64,000 nt of DNA, taken from contig JAXMGD010000007.1 of the NCBI GenBank assembly GCA_046347475.1, positions 45,020 to 109,019 of the forward strand, given 5' to 3'. The DNA comes from CAMCXE01 sp046347475. GTDB lineage: Bacteria; Pseudomonadota; Gammaproteobacteria; Pseudomonadales; Cellvibrionaceae. A program made the translations under genes and the position numbers. Below the pieces are notes generated by a model. That model was given only the letters and a program-made list of their open reading frames with translations. It did no database searches and had not been told where the DNA came from. Below, one piece after another: positions 44,497-54,053 of this stretch; the stretch's first letter is position 1; the number at the start of each line of letters is the position of its first letter.

Positions 44497-45230
44497 CAGC
44501 AGCGGGGCTTGCCATGCGTTTTGCAGCGGTTAATCAGGAGCCAGGATTGGACATCGAAGCCTTCGCCCCGCTGGTGAAAAAAATTGCCTACCACCTGTTG
44601 GCGCGTATGCCCGCGAGTGTACAACTGGACGATTTAATTCAAGCGGGCATGTTAGGCCTGTTGGAAGCGGCGCAAAAATACGATGACACCAAAGGCGCAA
44701 GTTTTGAAACCTACGCAGGCATTCGCATTAAAGGCGCCATGGTGGACGAAATGCGCCGGGGTGATTGGGTGCCTCGCTCAGTACACCGCAACGCCCGCAA
44801 AATCAGCCAAGCCCTCGCAAGCCTCGAGGCGAGCCTCGGCCGGGAAGCCTGTGATGCCGAAGTGGCGGCCCATCTGGAACTAACCATCGACGAATACCAA
44901 GCCCTGCTGGCCGATACCCAGGGCAGCCGATTATTTAGTTACAACGAAGACATAGACGACGAAGACTCCTGCGCCTCCGCCGATGACTCCAGCGCCCCCC
45001 TGCAAGACCCGGCCAAGTCTGTGGCGCAAACGCATCTGCAATCCTCCCTCGCCGCCGCCATCGCCGAATTACCTGAGCGTGAGCAGCTGGTGTTGTCTTT
45101 GTATTACGAGCAGGAAATGAACCTCAAGGAAATTGGCCTGGTGCTGGGCGTATCCGAATCCCGCGTCAGCCAAATCCACTCCCAGGCCGCTCTGCGCTTG
45201 AAAGGCAAACTCTCCGGCTGGGCTCGCTAG
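44493..45230 (+). CDS. fliA: Flagellar sigma factor FliA (sigma-28)
   Basis: Sigma-28 directing late flagellar and chemotaxis genes. 245 aa. Region 2: PLVKKIAYHLLARMPASVQLDDLIQAG (as HLLARMPASVQLDDLIQAG), GASFETYAGIRIKGAMVDEMR and GDWVPRSVHRNARK. Region 3 follows, then region 4 with LPEREQLVLSLYYEQEMNLKE and VLGVSESRVSQIHSQA. GTG at 44493 (MTAAGLAM) is used because it matches the Pseudomonas N-terminus and overlaps fleN; ATG at 44514 is possible. In pseudomonads cheY follows directly; here it does not. Confidence 0.95.
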   Translation: MTAAGLAMRFAAVNQEPGLDIEAFAPLVKKIAYHLLARMPASVQLDDLIQAGMLGLLEAAQKYDDTKGASFETYAGIRIKGAMVDEMRRGDWVPRSVHRNARKISQALASLEASLGREACDAEVAAHLELTIDEYQALLADTQGSRLFSYNEDIDDEDSCASADDSSAPLQDPAKSVAQTHLQSSLAAAIAELPEREQLVLSLYYEQEMNLKEIGLVLGVSESRVSQIHSQAALRLKGKLSGWAR

Positions 45231-45654
45231 CGCCTGAACAACCAAGCCGGATGTCGTGTTCCGCTTCCCACTCTAAATGCCATCTCTCCCTCACCAGTAT
45301 CGGCCAAACATCGACCGTCCGGATTCTGAGTCATCTTAGGTTTGCTAAATGCCGAACAATGATAAAACCTGCCATGGCACTGCCGAATCCACTCGATTCA
45401 AATAGGCGCGTAACGATACTTTTTACAGGCCTAGCACCAGCCAGCGGCATTTCCGTACTGTGAGAAAATTGGTAACAAAGTATGGGGTTGGAGTTCAAAT
45501 GGTTAAATAGACTCCGGCGCGCTTAAAGGCCCGCTAATGCTTTAGTTGGGACAATTACCATGCTAAGCAAATTATTTGCTGCAATTGCTAAATGTTTCTT
45601 TTCTACCCGTTTTTCAGCGCCTATACTTTGCTCAATTCTGTCTTGGAGGTGCTT
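45231..45654. other. Intergenic region after fliA
   Basis: 424 bases with no supported gene. A 70-codon plus-strand frame (45251-45463) has no ribosome site or coding-like composition. GGAGGT at 45646-45651 belongs to the small gene at 45655. Confidence 0.5.
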
Positions 45655-45918
45655 ATGAAACGCGCAGTAATCAGTTCTTGGGTGTTAGTGGTTGGGCTGG
45701 TCAGTGGCAATGCGATGGCCGCACAGACGCTGACCGAGGCGAAGAAAGTTGTCGCGGATTATCAAACCCTCAGGGAAGCCTGTTCCGATGCCACCGGTGC
45801 CAAACGCCTTGAGTGCATGGCTCGCTTGTCCTCCACCAGCGATAGCTACCGAGAAGCCAAAACCTTTGTGATGGCTAACTCCTCGGGTAATCAAATCAAA
45901 ATCGCTAAGGCTCACTAA
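45655..45918 (+). CDS. Small exported hypothetical protein, 87 aa
   Basis: Not recognised. A strong GGAGGT ribosome site lies just before the ATG at 45655. The N-terminus is a clear signal peptide, MKRAVISSWVLVVGLVSGNAMA with cleavage before AQTL. The mature part (about 65 aa) is charged and mostly helical, with two Cys (REACSDATGAKRLECMARL) ten residues apart, placed to form a disulfide. It is alone between fliA and cysI. Very likely a real periplasmic or secreted protein; function unknown. Confidence 0.72.
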   Translation: MKRAVISSWVLVVGLVSGNAMAAQTLTEAKKVVADYQTLREACSDATGAKRLECMARLSSTSDSYREAKTFVMANSSGNQIKIAKAH

Positions 45919-46263
45919 ACACTGCTCTACCCGCACCGCAGAGGTGTCGCGCAAGGCGGCACCTTCATCGCTCCATCCAAATTCCTCTCAATTCTTCAAC
46001 CCACATCCCAAGCCGCACAGAAATCTCAGGTGTTAGAGGCGCAGCTGCTAATTTCAGGCGTTGTTTCATGCCCAGGTTTTTGATGAGGTCAGGATTTGCT
46101 TAGCCATGTGCCAGTGAATTTTTGAGCTTCTCTGTATTGCCTATTCACCATTCTTGAACCATTGCTCTACTCGCCCCTAAGAGCTAAATCCTGTATTCTG
46201 CAGGCCCTTACGAGTCCGGCCTGGCTGGGCGTGATGCATTTTCCCATATAGGTATTTTTAACC
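45919..46263. other. Intergenic region upstream of cysI
   Basis: 345 bases without a coding frame I can support. The cysI promoter and any CysB binding region should be here, but no defined element is visible. Confidence 0.45.
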
Positions 46264-47928
46264 GTGTACGTTTACGACGAACATGACAGCAAGATTATTA
46301 ATGAGCGGGTCGCCCAATTCCGTTTCCAAACTCAGCGCTTTTTAGATGGCAAGCTAAAACCTGAAGAGTTTTTACCCCTGCGTTTGCAAAATGGCCTTTA
46401 TGTCCAGCGCCTCGCGCCAATGCTGCGTATCGCAGTACCCTACGGCATGTTAAACGCCCCTCAGTTGCGTAAATTGGCTCATATATGCCGCCACTACGAT
46501 AAAGGCTACTGCCACGCTACTACTCGGCAAAATATCCAACTGAACTGGCCCCAACTGGAAGAAGTACCCGATATTCTGGCGGAACTGGCTCAAGTTGAAA
46601 TGCACGCAGTGCAAACTAGCGGCAACTGTATCCGCAACGTCACCTCCGATCAGTTTGCAGGTGTTGCGCCCGATGAAATCGAAGACCCGCGCCCCTACTG
46701 CGAAATCATTCGCCAGTGGTCAACCTTTCACCCTGAATTCGCATTTCTACCACGCAAATTCAAAATCGCCGTTACCGGTGCAGCAGAAGATCGCGCCGCT
46801 ATAGCTTTTCACGACATAGGCCTGCGCCTGGTTAAAAACAGCGAAGGTGATATAGGCTTTCAGGTCTATGTGGGCGGCGGTTTAGGCCGCACCCCAGTGA
46901 TCGGCAGCCTCATACGGGAATTTTTACCCGAAAACGATTTGCTCACCTATTTAGAATCTATAGTCCGCATTTATAACCTGCACGGCCGCCGCGACAACAA
47001 ATACAAGGCGCGCATCAAAATTTTAGTAAAAGCCCTTGGTGTAGAAGTATTTACTAAAATGGTGGAAGACGAGTGGGCCCATATTCGCGATAGCCAAACG
47101 CTGCTGACGGATAAAGAAATTAAACGCGCAAAAAGTTTTTTCACTGAGCCTGATTACCAAACTTTTGACGGCACCGCCGCTTGGGCATCAATCAATAGTA
47201 TCCGCAGTGAAGACACAACCTTTGCTCACTGGTTAGACCACAACACCCACGCTCATAAAATTCCCGGCTACCGTGCCGTTACCTTATCCCTAAAACCCAC
47301 TGGTGTTGCGCCTGGTGACATTACCGATAGCCAGTTGGAAGCCATTGCTGATTTGGCCGAGCGTTTCTCGTTCGCTGAGGTGCGGGTAACCCATTATCAA
47401 AATATTGTGCTTGCTGATGTAGAAGTGCAAAAACTGCACGCGCTCTGGGCGGAATTAAAAACCCTCGGTTTTGCCACCGCTAATGTCGGCACCCTCACCG
47501 ATATAATCTGCTGCCCCGGTGGCGATTACTGCTCATTGGCCAACGCAAAATCGATCCCTATAGCCGAAGCAATTCAGCGTGAGTTTGACGATTTGGATTA
47601 TGTTTATGATCTAGGTGAGTTGGACCTGAATATCTCCGGCTGTATGAATGCCTGTGGCCATCACCATATAGGCCATATCGGCATTTTGGGGGTGGATAAA
47701 AAAGGCGAAGAGTTTTATCAAATTCAATTGGGCGGTAATTCAAAAAACCAAGCGGCACTGGGCGAGGTTTTAGGCCCATCGTTTGGCGCTGCCGAAGTAC
47801 CCGCCATTATCCGCAAAATACTGGAAGTTTATTTGGCCGCTCGCAGCGCTGAAGAAAGCTTTTTAGACACCTACCACCGCATTGGTCTTTCACCCTTTAA
47901 GGAGAAGGTATATGCCAAAACTCATTAA
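46264..47928 (+). CDS. cysI: Assimilatory sulfite reductase hemoprotein (CysI, Pseudomonas type)
   Basis: Reduces sulfite to sulfide with siroheme and a 4Fe-4S cluster. 554 aa, start GTG at 46264, whose N-terminus MYVYDEHDSKIINERVAQFR matches the Pseudomonas CysI start. Ferredoxin-like half-domains: RLQNGLYVQRLAPMLRIAVP and HATTRQNIQLNWP. Cluster and siroheme ligands: CCPGGDYCSLANAKS and NISGCMNACGHHHIGHIG, the C-x5-C and C-x3-C pattern. The stop overlaps the DUF934 gene by 17 bases. Expected to be under CysB, encoded 29 kb away. A nitrite-reductase role is less likely given the DUF934 partner. Confidence 0.94.
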   Translation: MYVYDEHDSKIINERVAQFRFQTQRFLDGKLKPEEFLPLRLQNGLYVQRLAPMLRIAVPYGMLNAPQLRKLAHICRHYDKGYCHATTRQNIQLNWPQLEEVPDILAELAQVEMHAVQTSGNCIRNVTSDQFAGVAPDEIEDPRPYCEIIRQWSTFHPEFAFLPRKFKIAVTGAAEDRAAIAFHDIGLRLVKNSEGDIGFQVYVGGGLGRTPVIGSLIREFLPENDLLTYLESIVRIYNLHGRRDNKYKARIKILVKALGVEVFTKMVEDEWAHIRDSQTLLTDKEIKRAKSFFTEPDYQTFDGTAAWASINSIRSEDTTFAHWLDHNTHAHKIPGYRAVTLSLKPTGVAPGDITDSQLEAIADLAERFSFAEVRVTHYQNIVLADVEVQKLHALWAELKTLGFATANVGTLTDIICCPGGDYCSLANAKSIPIAEAIQREFDDLDYVYDLGELDLNISGCMNACGHHHIGHIGILGVDKKGEEFYQIQLGGNSKNQAALGEVLGPSFGAAEVPAIIRKILEVYLAARSAEESFLDTYHRIGLSPFKEKVYAKTH

Positions 47929-48385
47929 AAATGGCGAGTTTGCCCCTAATCCTTGGGTTGTAGCAGAGCAGGGCGCAATTGAAAATCTAAGCGATTACAC
48001 GCTGGTGCACGTGAGTGATTATTCAAAAGTTGCCGAGGCTGGCAAAAACTGCGGTCTGTGGGTGTCGGCTCAAGAAGGTTTGCAAGCATTGCCTGCGAGC
48101 CTGAAAAATATACCCGTCATCGCCGTTTCATTTTCAGCATTTATGGATGGTCGCGGCTTTTCGGTTGCCCGCCAAATCCGCGAGCAAAAAAATTACCAGG
48201 GTGAATTAAGAGCCATTGGCAATTTTTTTCAAGACCAAGTATTCATGATGAAACGCTGCGGGTTTGATGCCTATTTGGTGCCGGATGATGCTGATCTTGA
48301 GTCTTACAAAATCACGCTGGGTATTTTGACGGATTATTACCAGGCTGCTGTGGATGAGCCTAGGCCTTTGTTTCGGCGACGGTAA
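47912..48385 (+). CDS. DUF934 protein (sulfite reductase operon partner)
   Basis: 157 aa from the ATG at 47912, which has AAGGAGAAGG upstream and overlaps cysI. Seen: MPKLIKNGEFAPNPWVV, PVIAVSFSAFMDGRGFSVARQIRE (as FMDGRGFSVARQIRE), GNFFQDQVFMMKRCGFDAYL. This is the DUF934 pattern, nearly always beside cysI or nitrite/sulfite reductases and presumed to help electron delivery or assembly. Function is not established. A terminator follows. Confidence 0.92.
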   Translation: MPKLIKNGEFAPNPWVVAEQGAIENLSDYTLVHVSDYSKVAEAGKNCGLWVSAQEGLQALPASLKNIPVIAVSFSAFMDGRGFSVARQIREQKNYQGELRAIGNFFQDQVFMMKRCGFDAYLVPDDADLESYKITLGILTDYYQAAVDEPRPLFRRR

Positions 48386-48400
48386 AATAAGTAAGTTTAA

Positions 48401-48426
48401 AAAAAGCCCCATTAAATGGGGCTTTT
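48401..48426. terminator. Bidirectional intrinsic terminator
   Basis: AAAAAGCCCC (48401-48410), loop ATTAAAT, then GGGGCTTTTT. Serves the cysI-DUF934 transcript and, on the other strand, the pilin operon ending at 48527. Confidence 0.92.
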
Positions 48427-48526
48427 TATTTTTCCGGCTTTAAAAAGGGCGAAGATTATATGTGCTAGTACTCAATTGCTTTCTAGGCTGGAGTTATTAC
48501 TAATCCGCGCCTTAACTCAACAAACG

Positions 48527-48949
48527 TTATTTTTGCCAGCAAATATCAGTTGCGTCATGGCCATCTTTATCCTTGGCGGTTCTTTTCCCAGTATTGTCAA
48601 TAATGAATTCACCACATTTTGTATCACCGCTCTGTGACCGGGTGCTAACGGCTTTTGCAGACAGTGAATATTGCGTTGGAGGAGTGCCTGTCAAGGTGAT
48701 AGTCACAGTGTAATATCCATCTTTTGACGCCGCAGTCCCGATCCTGTCCGCATTATCGGTATATTGGTTATTACTAAAAAACCACCGCTCCTGCTGGGCC
48801 GCCATGTCCAGTAACTTCTCCTGCGCGTCCGTCCGTCGTGTTTTTTGCACATATTGGCTGTAGCTGGGAATAGCGATTGCGGCCAAAATTGCCACAATCG
48901 CCACAGTCACTAAAACTTCAATTAATGTAAAACCTAAAAATTTGCGCAT
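48527..48949 (-). CDS. pilE: Minor pilin PilE
   Basis: 140 aa. Class III signal MRKFLG cleaved before FTLIEVLVTVAIVAILAAIAIP, with Glu5 present. The helix continues QYVQKTRRTDAQEKLLDMAAQQE, then the beta domain ends with a Cys pair (KCGEFIIDNTG...DICWQK) that closes the D-loop. This is the PilE minor pilin of the fimT-pilVWXY1E operon rather than the major pilin PilA. The ATG at 48949 lies 7 bases past the pilY1 stop; AGGTTAG is the likely ribosome site. Upstream in-frame starts would add a non-pilin extension. Confidence 0.92.
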   Translation of the reverse strand: MRKFLGFTLIEVLVTVAIVAILAAIAIPSYSQYVQKTRRTDAQEKLLDMAAQQERWFFSNNQYTDNADRIGTAASKDGYYTVTITLTGTPPTQYSLSAKAVSTRSQSGDTKCGEFIIDNTGKRTAKDKDGHDATDICWQK

Positions 48950-48956
48950 AACTAAC

Positions 48957-51900
48957 CTATTGACTGTAAGGTAACTCTCGCCAGGATTGGCGTTCTCCTC
49001 TCGGTACCGAATTAACCGATGGTTCCACATCAATTGCCCCGAGTGATGTCCCAGAAACCGGCACCTTGCCTGGCGTTGGGTCTGAGGCGGCACCTATCCC
49101 CAGGTCTCGAAACGCTGGTAATAATTTTGTTTCAGTGGAGTTTCTAACGAATTTACTGGGCAATCCTGAAAGAAAGTCGCGGCGATACTGCTTGGATTCC
49201 CCAAAGGGCGTACATTCATCGCCAGGCTCATAAGTGTTAAATACCAGAGAGTTTCCTGAGAGTATAGTGGAGGTGTAGTTGCGTGCGTTCGCAGAACCAA
49301 AATTAAAATACCAACCGTTGTTCTGATCCACTAGGCTCACAAGAGCCTTGCGCGTGTCTGCAGTGATGGGGGTTTGTGCCTCTGTGGTATCAAGTTTATC
49401 GTTCTCTCTCACATTGATTCCTGTCAAGTTGACCAATGTTGATTTATTGATGGTTGAATTCACTAGAGTGTCGGAAGATCCTGTCGCTCGCTGCTCTTTT
49501 ATGGCGTAATAGCTGTTAGCATTGTTTTTATACTTGTTATCTGAGTCAGAAAAATACCGTCCTGTCCCTGCAAATACCCAATAGTTATTTTTAGTGTCTA
49601 CCACTGTAAATGGTGTTGCTGCGAAGGCTTGGCCCGTATTTTCTAGTATTGGAGTTGGGCTATCAATGGTGCCGTCAGAATGAAGTTCCGCACGGTACAA
49701 ACGCCCGCTTGGAGCGGCGGGAGTTCCCTCGACCGTGCCAAAATACAGGTAATCATCATTGTAATCGCGGTCCCAATCCCTCGCATTAAGGCCGCCAATC
49801 CAACCTTTACTGGAACCTACAGTTACACCTTTTCCGTCATCAACCCACTTGTTATTAATAAGATCATACACAAATAATTGTGGAGTATTGCCGCTCGTAA
49901 ATTCTGTGGGATCAGTTACTCCACTGCCAATCACCAGGTACCAGTTGTTTTTGATTACGGTGCTATTTTCATCAAGTTCCCGAAATTTAAATATATCGGG
50001 ATTGCTCGTTGTGTAGGTGTTATCCGGCAATGGTATTTCCGCAATCAATTGTGGCGCGGCTTCAGGATTGGTCACATCCATAACAACCACTGCAGATCTG
50101 AGATTGTCGGTAACAGGATTATTTTTAGCATCCAAGAGTGGTTTTCCGGCGGCATCCAACCTGGGCACCTCGTAGGGTCTTCCGCCAGTGCGCATGGTTG
50201 CCACTAATATTGAACCCCAGCCATTTGGGTGGTCTGTGTCCGGTGTGAAAATATTGGCATCGTAAAGTTTGACTCGGCCATCCATATAAAAATTATGTGC
50301 GTAGCTGGTCTCCTTTAACCATTTGAGGTGAGGTAGCAAATTAAACGGCACATAGCCCCAAAGTTCTGCACCAATAGGTGCCTCTTTGCCATCAAACTCT
50401 TTTTTGTCCAGGTCAAAAACCCCCAGATTAAACGCGTGGAGCATCCCATCGTTGGCGCCCACATATAAAACATTGCGGCGTGGTTTATATTGTTCGCGAA
50501 AAACGGCATAGGTTTCATCGCCATAATCCGTGTCGTAGCCTGCGGTAGGTGCGCTTACAACTAGTGGGGAAGAATTAACTATATCGCCGAGCAACCAGGG
50601 TTCCGCATTGTCATTCGGAGTGGAGGCGGCAATGTCATCTGCATCATTGCTAAAATCCGAAATGAAGTCGATTCTACGGTTGCGGTAATTTGGCACGGTT
50701 TTACCGCGAATAAAATTAACCAAATCAGCCGAACTGCCCTTTGTATAGTGAAGCCAGTTATTATTTTTAGAATTTGCACCTGAGGTGGGAAATCCAGTCG
50801 CAGTATCAAACGGCACGGATGCGGTTTCAGAACCACTAATCAATTGATCTGAGTTTCCGTCGATTGCAGTAAAGATAAATCGATATTTTGTGCGGTCCTG
50901 CTTTTTTTCATCGGGCGCTGTTGCAGCCGTGCTTTGTTTTAACGGGTAGGCTCCCTGGATTGTATAATTTTCTATTTGCGCCAGGCGCGCCTCGGCATTA
51001 AAAAAGGGCTCTACATTATTTAGGTTGTTAATGGAGATTTTAGACCCAACCACATTTGAAGCCGTCTCAAAATTACTGGGCGGGTTTCCTGTAAAACGGT
51101 AGGCAAAGGTTTCGGGTGCTTCAGTTTTGGTTTCTGTTCTCAAGGCAAATGAAAGATCTGAGGTCTCCAGTTTTCCATTCTTATTAGTGTCTTCGATCAA
51201 ATAGCCGTTTTTACCTCTGAAATAGCCTCTTAAGCTGCCAGCCCATTCAATTAAATGGGTGTTATCGGACGCAGCCTTGGGCCGAAATTGAGTGATTACG
51301 CTCAGGCCGGTACCATCATCGAGGGTGCTTATTGAGCCCACGGAAGAATAACCAAAGACCGCCGGTTGAACTCCTCTCAACAGCTTTTTGATTTCCTCAG
51401 TAAGCTTGGCAGGGTCACGTACGACCAAATAATTATCAGGCTCAGCATTGGGGCCAGGTTCTTCGCCATCAAAACCGCCCCACTTAGCGGCATAAAACAA
51501 AGGTTCTCGGAGCATTTTGGTAGCCGACTGTTTAACCTTATAGGTTATACCAACGGTATTATCAGCAGAGTCCGGGTTGATGGTAATGGGCATCACCTGG
51601 CCTCCACCTTCAACACCCGTAACTATGTACCCTAGTTTTAGGTTGTCGGTTGTAGATTTACTCAGGGATCGGGTTTTGATGAGTGCCGTGGCTCCTGAGT
51701 AGGTGTACTCGATTAGTTGCGTGACATCTTGGTCAAAGTCAGAGCCCTGCTGAGAATCTTCCCAAATAACCAGTATCGAACCTGAAATGGTTCCGTCGGT
51801 GTTTGTTTGATTTGACAAAATTTTGAAATCTACCAGTGCACAGCTGCCCAGATATTTGTCAGTTATTCTCTGGTTCTGGCACGCAGGTAATAGAGTGACC

Positions 51901-54053
51901 ATGGGCGCTTTGGCGTCTGGTAGTTCAATAATGGGGCGCCCTAGCTCCAGATAAATGCCCGATGTCTTAATCCCTTTGCCATAATTAGGGTTGATGTCCT
52001 TTTGTATGTTGGCTCTATAGGCCAACCCTGCCATCAAATAACTACCCTCAAGGGCCGGCGCATCCGGGCAGGTGCCGCGAACCTTGGACAAACTGCTAAC
52101 AGTCTTTTCAGTGCAAACTGGAGTTAGATTATCCGCTGTGGCGGTACCGCTTTCATCCCCGATAAACGCTTTCGACCCATTTATTCCTTCTTTAGTGCCT
52201 ACATGGTCTGTGTCCTGCGCAATGCTTGTAAACAGGTCAGTACCAAAATCATTTCCATCATAGGAGACGCTGCTGGCGTTCAAGGCAAGCACCTGTAGCT
52301 TTGAGCAAGCCTTAAGTGTGGTATCGCTAGTAGGTATCTTCGCCAATGGATTATTAGTCCAGGCTTGGCTGCGCATACTGTTCCCAACAACTGAATCACT
52401 AAAATATTTACTATCGTCAGCGGTATAAAGAGTAGTTTGTTTGCCTGCAAGGTAACGATAAGCTTCGGCTAAAACTTCCGAGAGTGGGTTCCCCCAGCTC
52501 ACACACTGACCATTATCAAAGGTGGCCAATCGACCATCAAAGACGGTGGGAGACCCACATGTTCCCGCAGTTCCCCAGCCAATGTAGGAGCTCTTTCTAA
52601 GGTTGTCGCTCGGGTTATTACCAAGGGCCGCGCTGTTATATCCCCAATTGACAATGCGTAGGTTGTCGAGGAACGGTATGATTCCACCTGCACTTGGTGC
52701 AATAAAATCTCCCGCAGCGTTTATCTCATCGGATATCTCGGCAACATTTTTACGCAATACCCCACCTTTTTTGTTGAGTTCAAAACTACCAGACATCAGG
52801 CCCCAATGAACTTGGCGGTCGGCAAATTCTTTCTCTTGAAGCACCCCTACGGGTTTCCAAGCGGGTTTCTTATCATCTCCGTAATTTTTGCAATTAAAGG
52901 CGCCGGGTGCGGGCGTGTGAAGAGTGCTATTGCATGCCACCACATAGGCCTTCATGTCTTTAATTTTTTGGGTTAACTTGGCCTTCGTATCGGCCGGATA
53001 ATTGTATTTTGGTTCGTATTTAGTTGTGTAGGCGGATTTAACTTCTTCTGTCGGGCTATCATGAAAAAAATAGAACCCTAGGGGTGGATTGTTAACTCCA
53101 AAAATTTTCGTCATTAGCTTATTTAGCGCGTTATTATCCAAAAGTGCGCTATTTGCGGGGGTCGCTTCATTTAATGGATCGTTGGGTTTCCAGAGCATGC
53201 CGTCAAAATCTGGCCCGTCCCAAAATTTACACTGTACGCGCTCACTGCTGGACCAAAGGGAAAAGTTGCCGCGCGCTACACGGATAAGGGGCGGATTGTC
53301 AGTATTCTGTGACAGCTTATTGTCTTCAAGTCCTGCAGTTGCCTTTGCCAAATTGCTAGTAGTGTTACATAGAGTTATTCCCTTTATCGCTAATGAGCAT
53401 GCGGGGCCAGCCACAGGGTCGTTGGGATTACACTTGCCCAACGTCGTATCGTAAACCGGATAAGGCGTCAGGTTGGGCAGTCTATCCCCACCATAATATT
53501 TAGCAAAACTGTGTGAATCGCCCGGTATATGGCTGCGTTCAAGTAGTACTCCATTTATACCAGTAGGTTGAGTTTTTGCTCTTTTTCCACCGTAAAAAGA
53601 AAGTCTAATAATATCCATGCGCGTCATGGTGGCCCAGTTTAAAAAATTGCCACTCCAAAGGCCTTTATTTTCCCCGGTATTACAAAAAAGCGCTGAACCT
53701 TCCCCTTCAATCTTTTTTGCAGGCTCTTTGGGTTCGAAGCGTTCATTTGTATATTCGTAGCAAAGCCGATTATCAAAATAACCCGCGTATGAAAAGCTGG
53801 GCTTGAATGTTGTTTCAGGGCCGTCATGTATTTCGGGGTCCAAATCCTCTATATCGCTATAGGCTTTAAAAAACAGTTGGTGGTCTTTTGGCATAGTGAG
53901 CATAACCACTGGTGGTGCAGTGTTCTGCTGGGTGCCGGGCGGCAGGCTCGAAAAGGCGGATGAATCGCCAAACGCGGTGGCACTGAGGCATAAAGCAAAA
54001 GTAGAAAAAAGCCTTGTTACAATTTTCATGATGTATGCCATTTTATTATTCAT
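48957..54053 (-). CDS. pilY1: PilY1, pilus tip adhesin/biogenesis factor (very large)
   Basis: 1698 aa, much longer than the roughly 1160 aa of Pseudomonas PilY1. A signal peptide lies at MKIVTRLFSTFALCLSATAFG. The start at 54053 overlaps the pilX stop; ATG at 54041 or 54029 are alternatives. The N-terminal 1000 residues are lineage-variable, with many Cys and Asn/Asp-rich loops. A calcium-type loop DTNKNGKLETSD occurs near 950. The C-terminal propeller (about 1130-1650, PilC/PilY1 family) has GANDGMLHAFNLG near 1200, MDGRVKLYDAN, and DWDRDYNDDYLYFG near 1422, a probable calcium site that in relatives controls retraction. Found at the pilus tip with the minor pilins. Family is firm; N-terminal function is unknown. 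Confidence 0.93.
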   Translation of the reverse strand: MNNKMAYIMKIVTRLFSTFALCLSATAFGDSSAFSSLPPGTQQNTAPPVVMLTMPKDHQLFFKAYSDIEDLDPEIHDGPETTFKPSFSYAGYFDNRLCYEYTNERFEPKEPAKKIEGEGSALFCNTGENKGLWSGNFLNWATMTRMDIIRLSFYGGKRAKTQPTGINGVLLERSHIPGDSHSFAKYYGGDRLPNLTPYPVYDTTLGKCNPNDPVAGPACSLAIKGITLCNTTSNLAKATAGLEDNKLSQNTDNPPLIRVARGNFSLWSSSERVQCKFWDGPDFDGMLWKPNDPLNEATPANSALLDNNALNKLMTKIFGVNNPPLGFYFFHDSPTEEVKSAYTTKYEPKYNYPADTKAKLTQKIKDMKAYVVACNSTLHTPAPGAFNCKNYGDDKKPAWKPVGVLQEKEFADRQVHWGLMSGSFELNKKGGVLRKNVAEISDEINAAGDFIAPSAGGIIPFLDNLRIVNWGYNSAALGNNPSDNLRKSSYIGWGTAGTCGSPTVFDGRLATFDNGQCVSWGNPLSEVLAEAYRYLAGKQTTLYTADDSKYFSDSVVGNSMRSQAWTNNPLAKIPTSDTTLKACSKLQVLALNASSVSYDGNDFGTDLFTSIAQDTDHVGTKEGINGSKAFIGDESGTATADNLTPVCTEKTVSSLSKVRGTCPDAPALEGSYLMAGLAYRANIQKDINPNYGKGIKTSGIYLELGRPIIELPDAKAPMVTLLPACQNQRITDKYLGSCALVDFKILSNQTNTDGTISGSILVIWEDSQQGSDFDQDVTQLIEYTYSGATALIKTRSLSKSTTDNLKLGYIVTGVEGGGQVMPITINPDSADNTVGITYKVKQSATKMLREPLFYAAKWGGFDGEEPGPNAEPDNYLVVRDPAKLTEEIKKLLRGVQPAVFGYSSVGSISTLDDGTGLSVITQFRPKAASDNTHLIEWAGSLRGYFRGKNGYLIEDTNKNGKLETSDLSFALRTETKTEAPETFAYRFTGNPPSNFETASNVVGSKISINNLNNVEPFFNAEARLAQIENYTIQGAYPLKQSTAATAPDEKKQDRTKYRFIFTAIDGNSDQLISGSETASVPFDTATGFPTSGANSKNNNWLHYTKGSSADLVNFIRGKTVPNYRNRRIDFISDFSNDADDIAASTPNDNAEPWLLGDIVNSSPLVVSAPTAGYDTDYGDETYAVFREQYKPRRNVLYVGANDGMLHAFNLGVFDLDKKEFDGKEAPIGAELWGYVPFNLLPHLKWLKETSYAHNFYMDGRVKLYDANIFTPDTDHPNGWGSILVATMRTGGRPYEVPRLDAAGKPLLDAKNNPVTDNLRSAVVVMDVTNPEAAPQLIAEIPLPDNTYTTSNPDIFKFRELDENSTVIKNNWYLVIGSGVTDPTEFTSGNTPQLFVYDLINNKWVDDGKGVTVGSSKGWIGGLNARDWDRDYNDDYLYFGTVEGTPAAPSGRLYRAELHSDGTIDSPTPILENTGQAFAATPFTVVDTKNNYWVFAGTGRYFSDSDNKYKNNANSYYAIKEQRATGSSDTLVNSTINKSTLVNLTGINVRENDKLDTTEAQTPITADTRKALVSLVDQNNGWYFNFGSANARNYTSTILSGNSLVFNTYEPGDECTPFGESKQYRRDFLSGLPSKFVRNSTETKLLPAFRDLGIGAASDPTPGKVPVSGTSLGAIDVEPSVNSVPRGERQSWRELPYSQ

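Noticed and set aside
45251..45463. 70-codon frame after fliA
   Set aside because: No ribosome site, no recognisable motifs, and Ser/Leu-rich composition as in chance frames.
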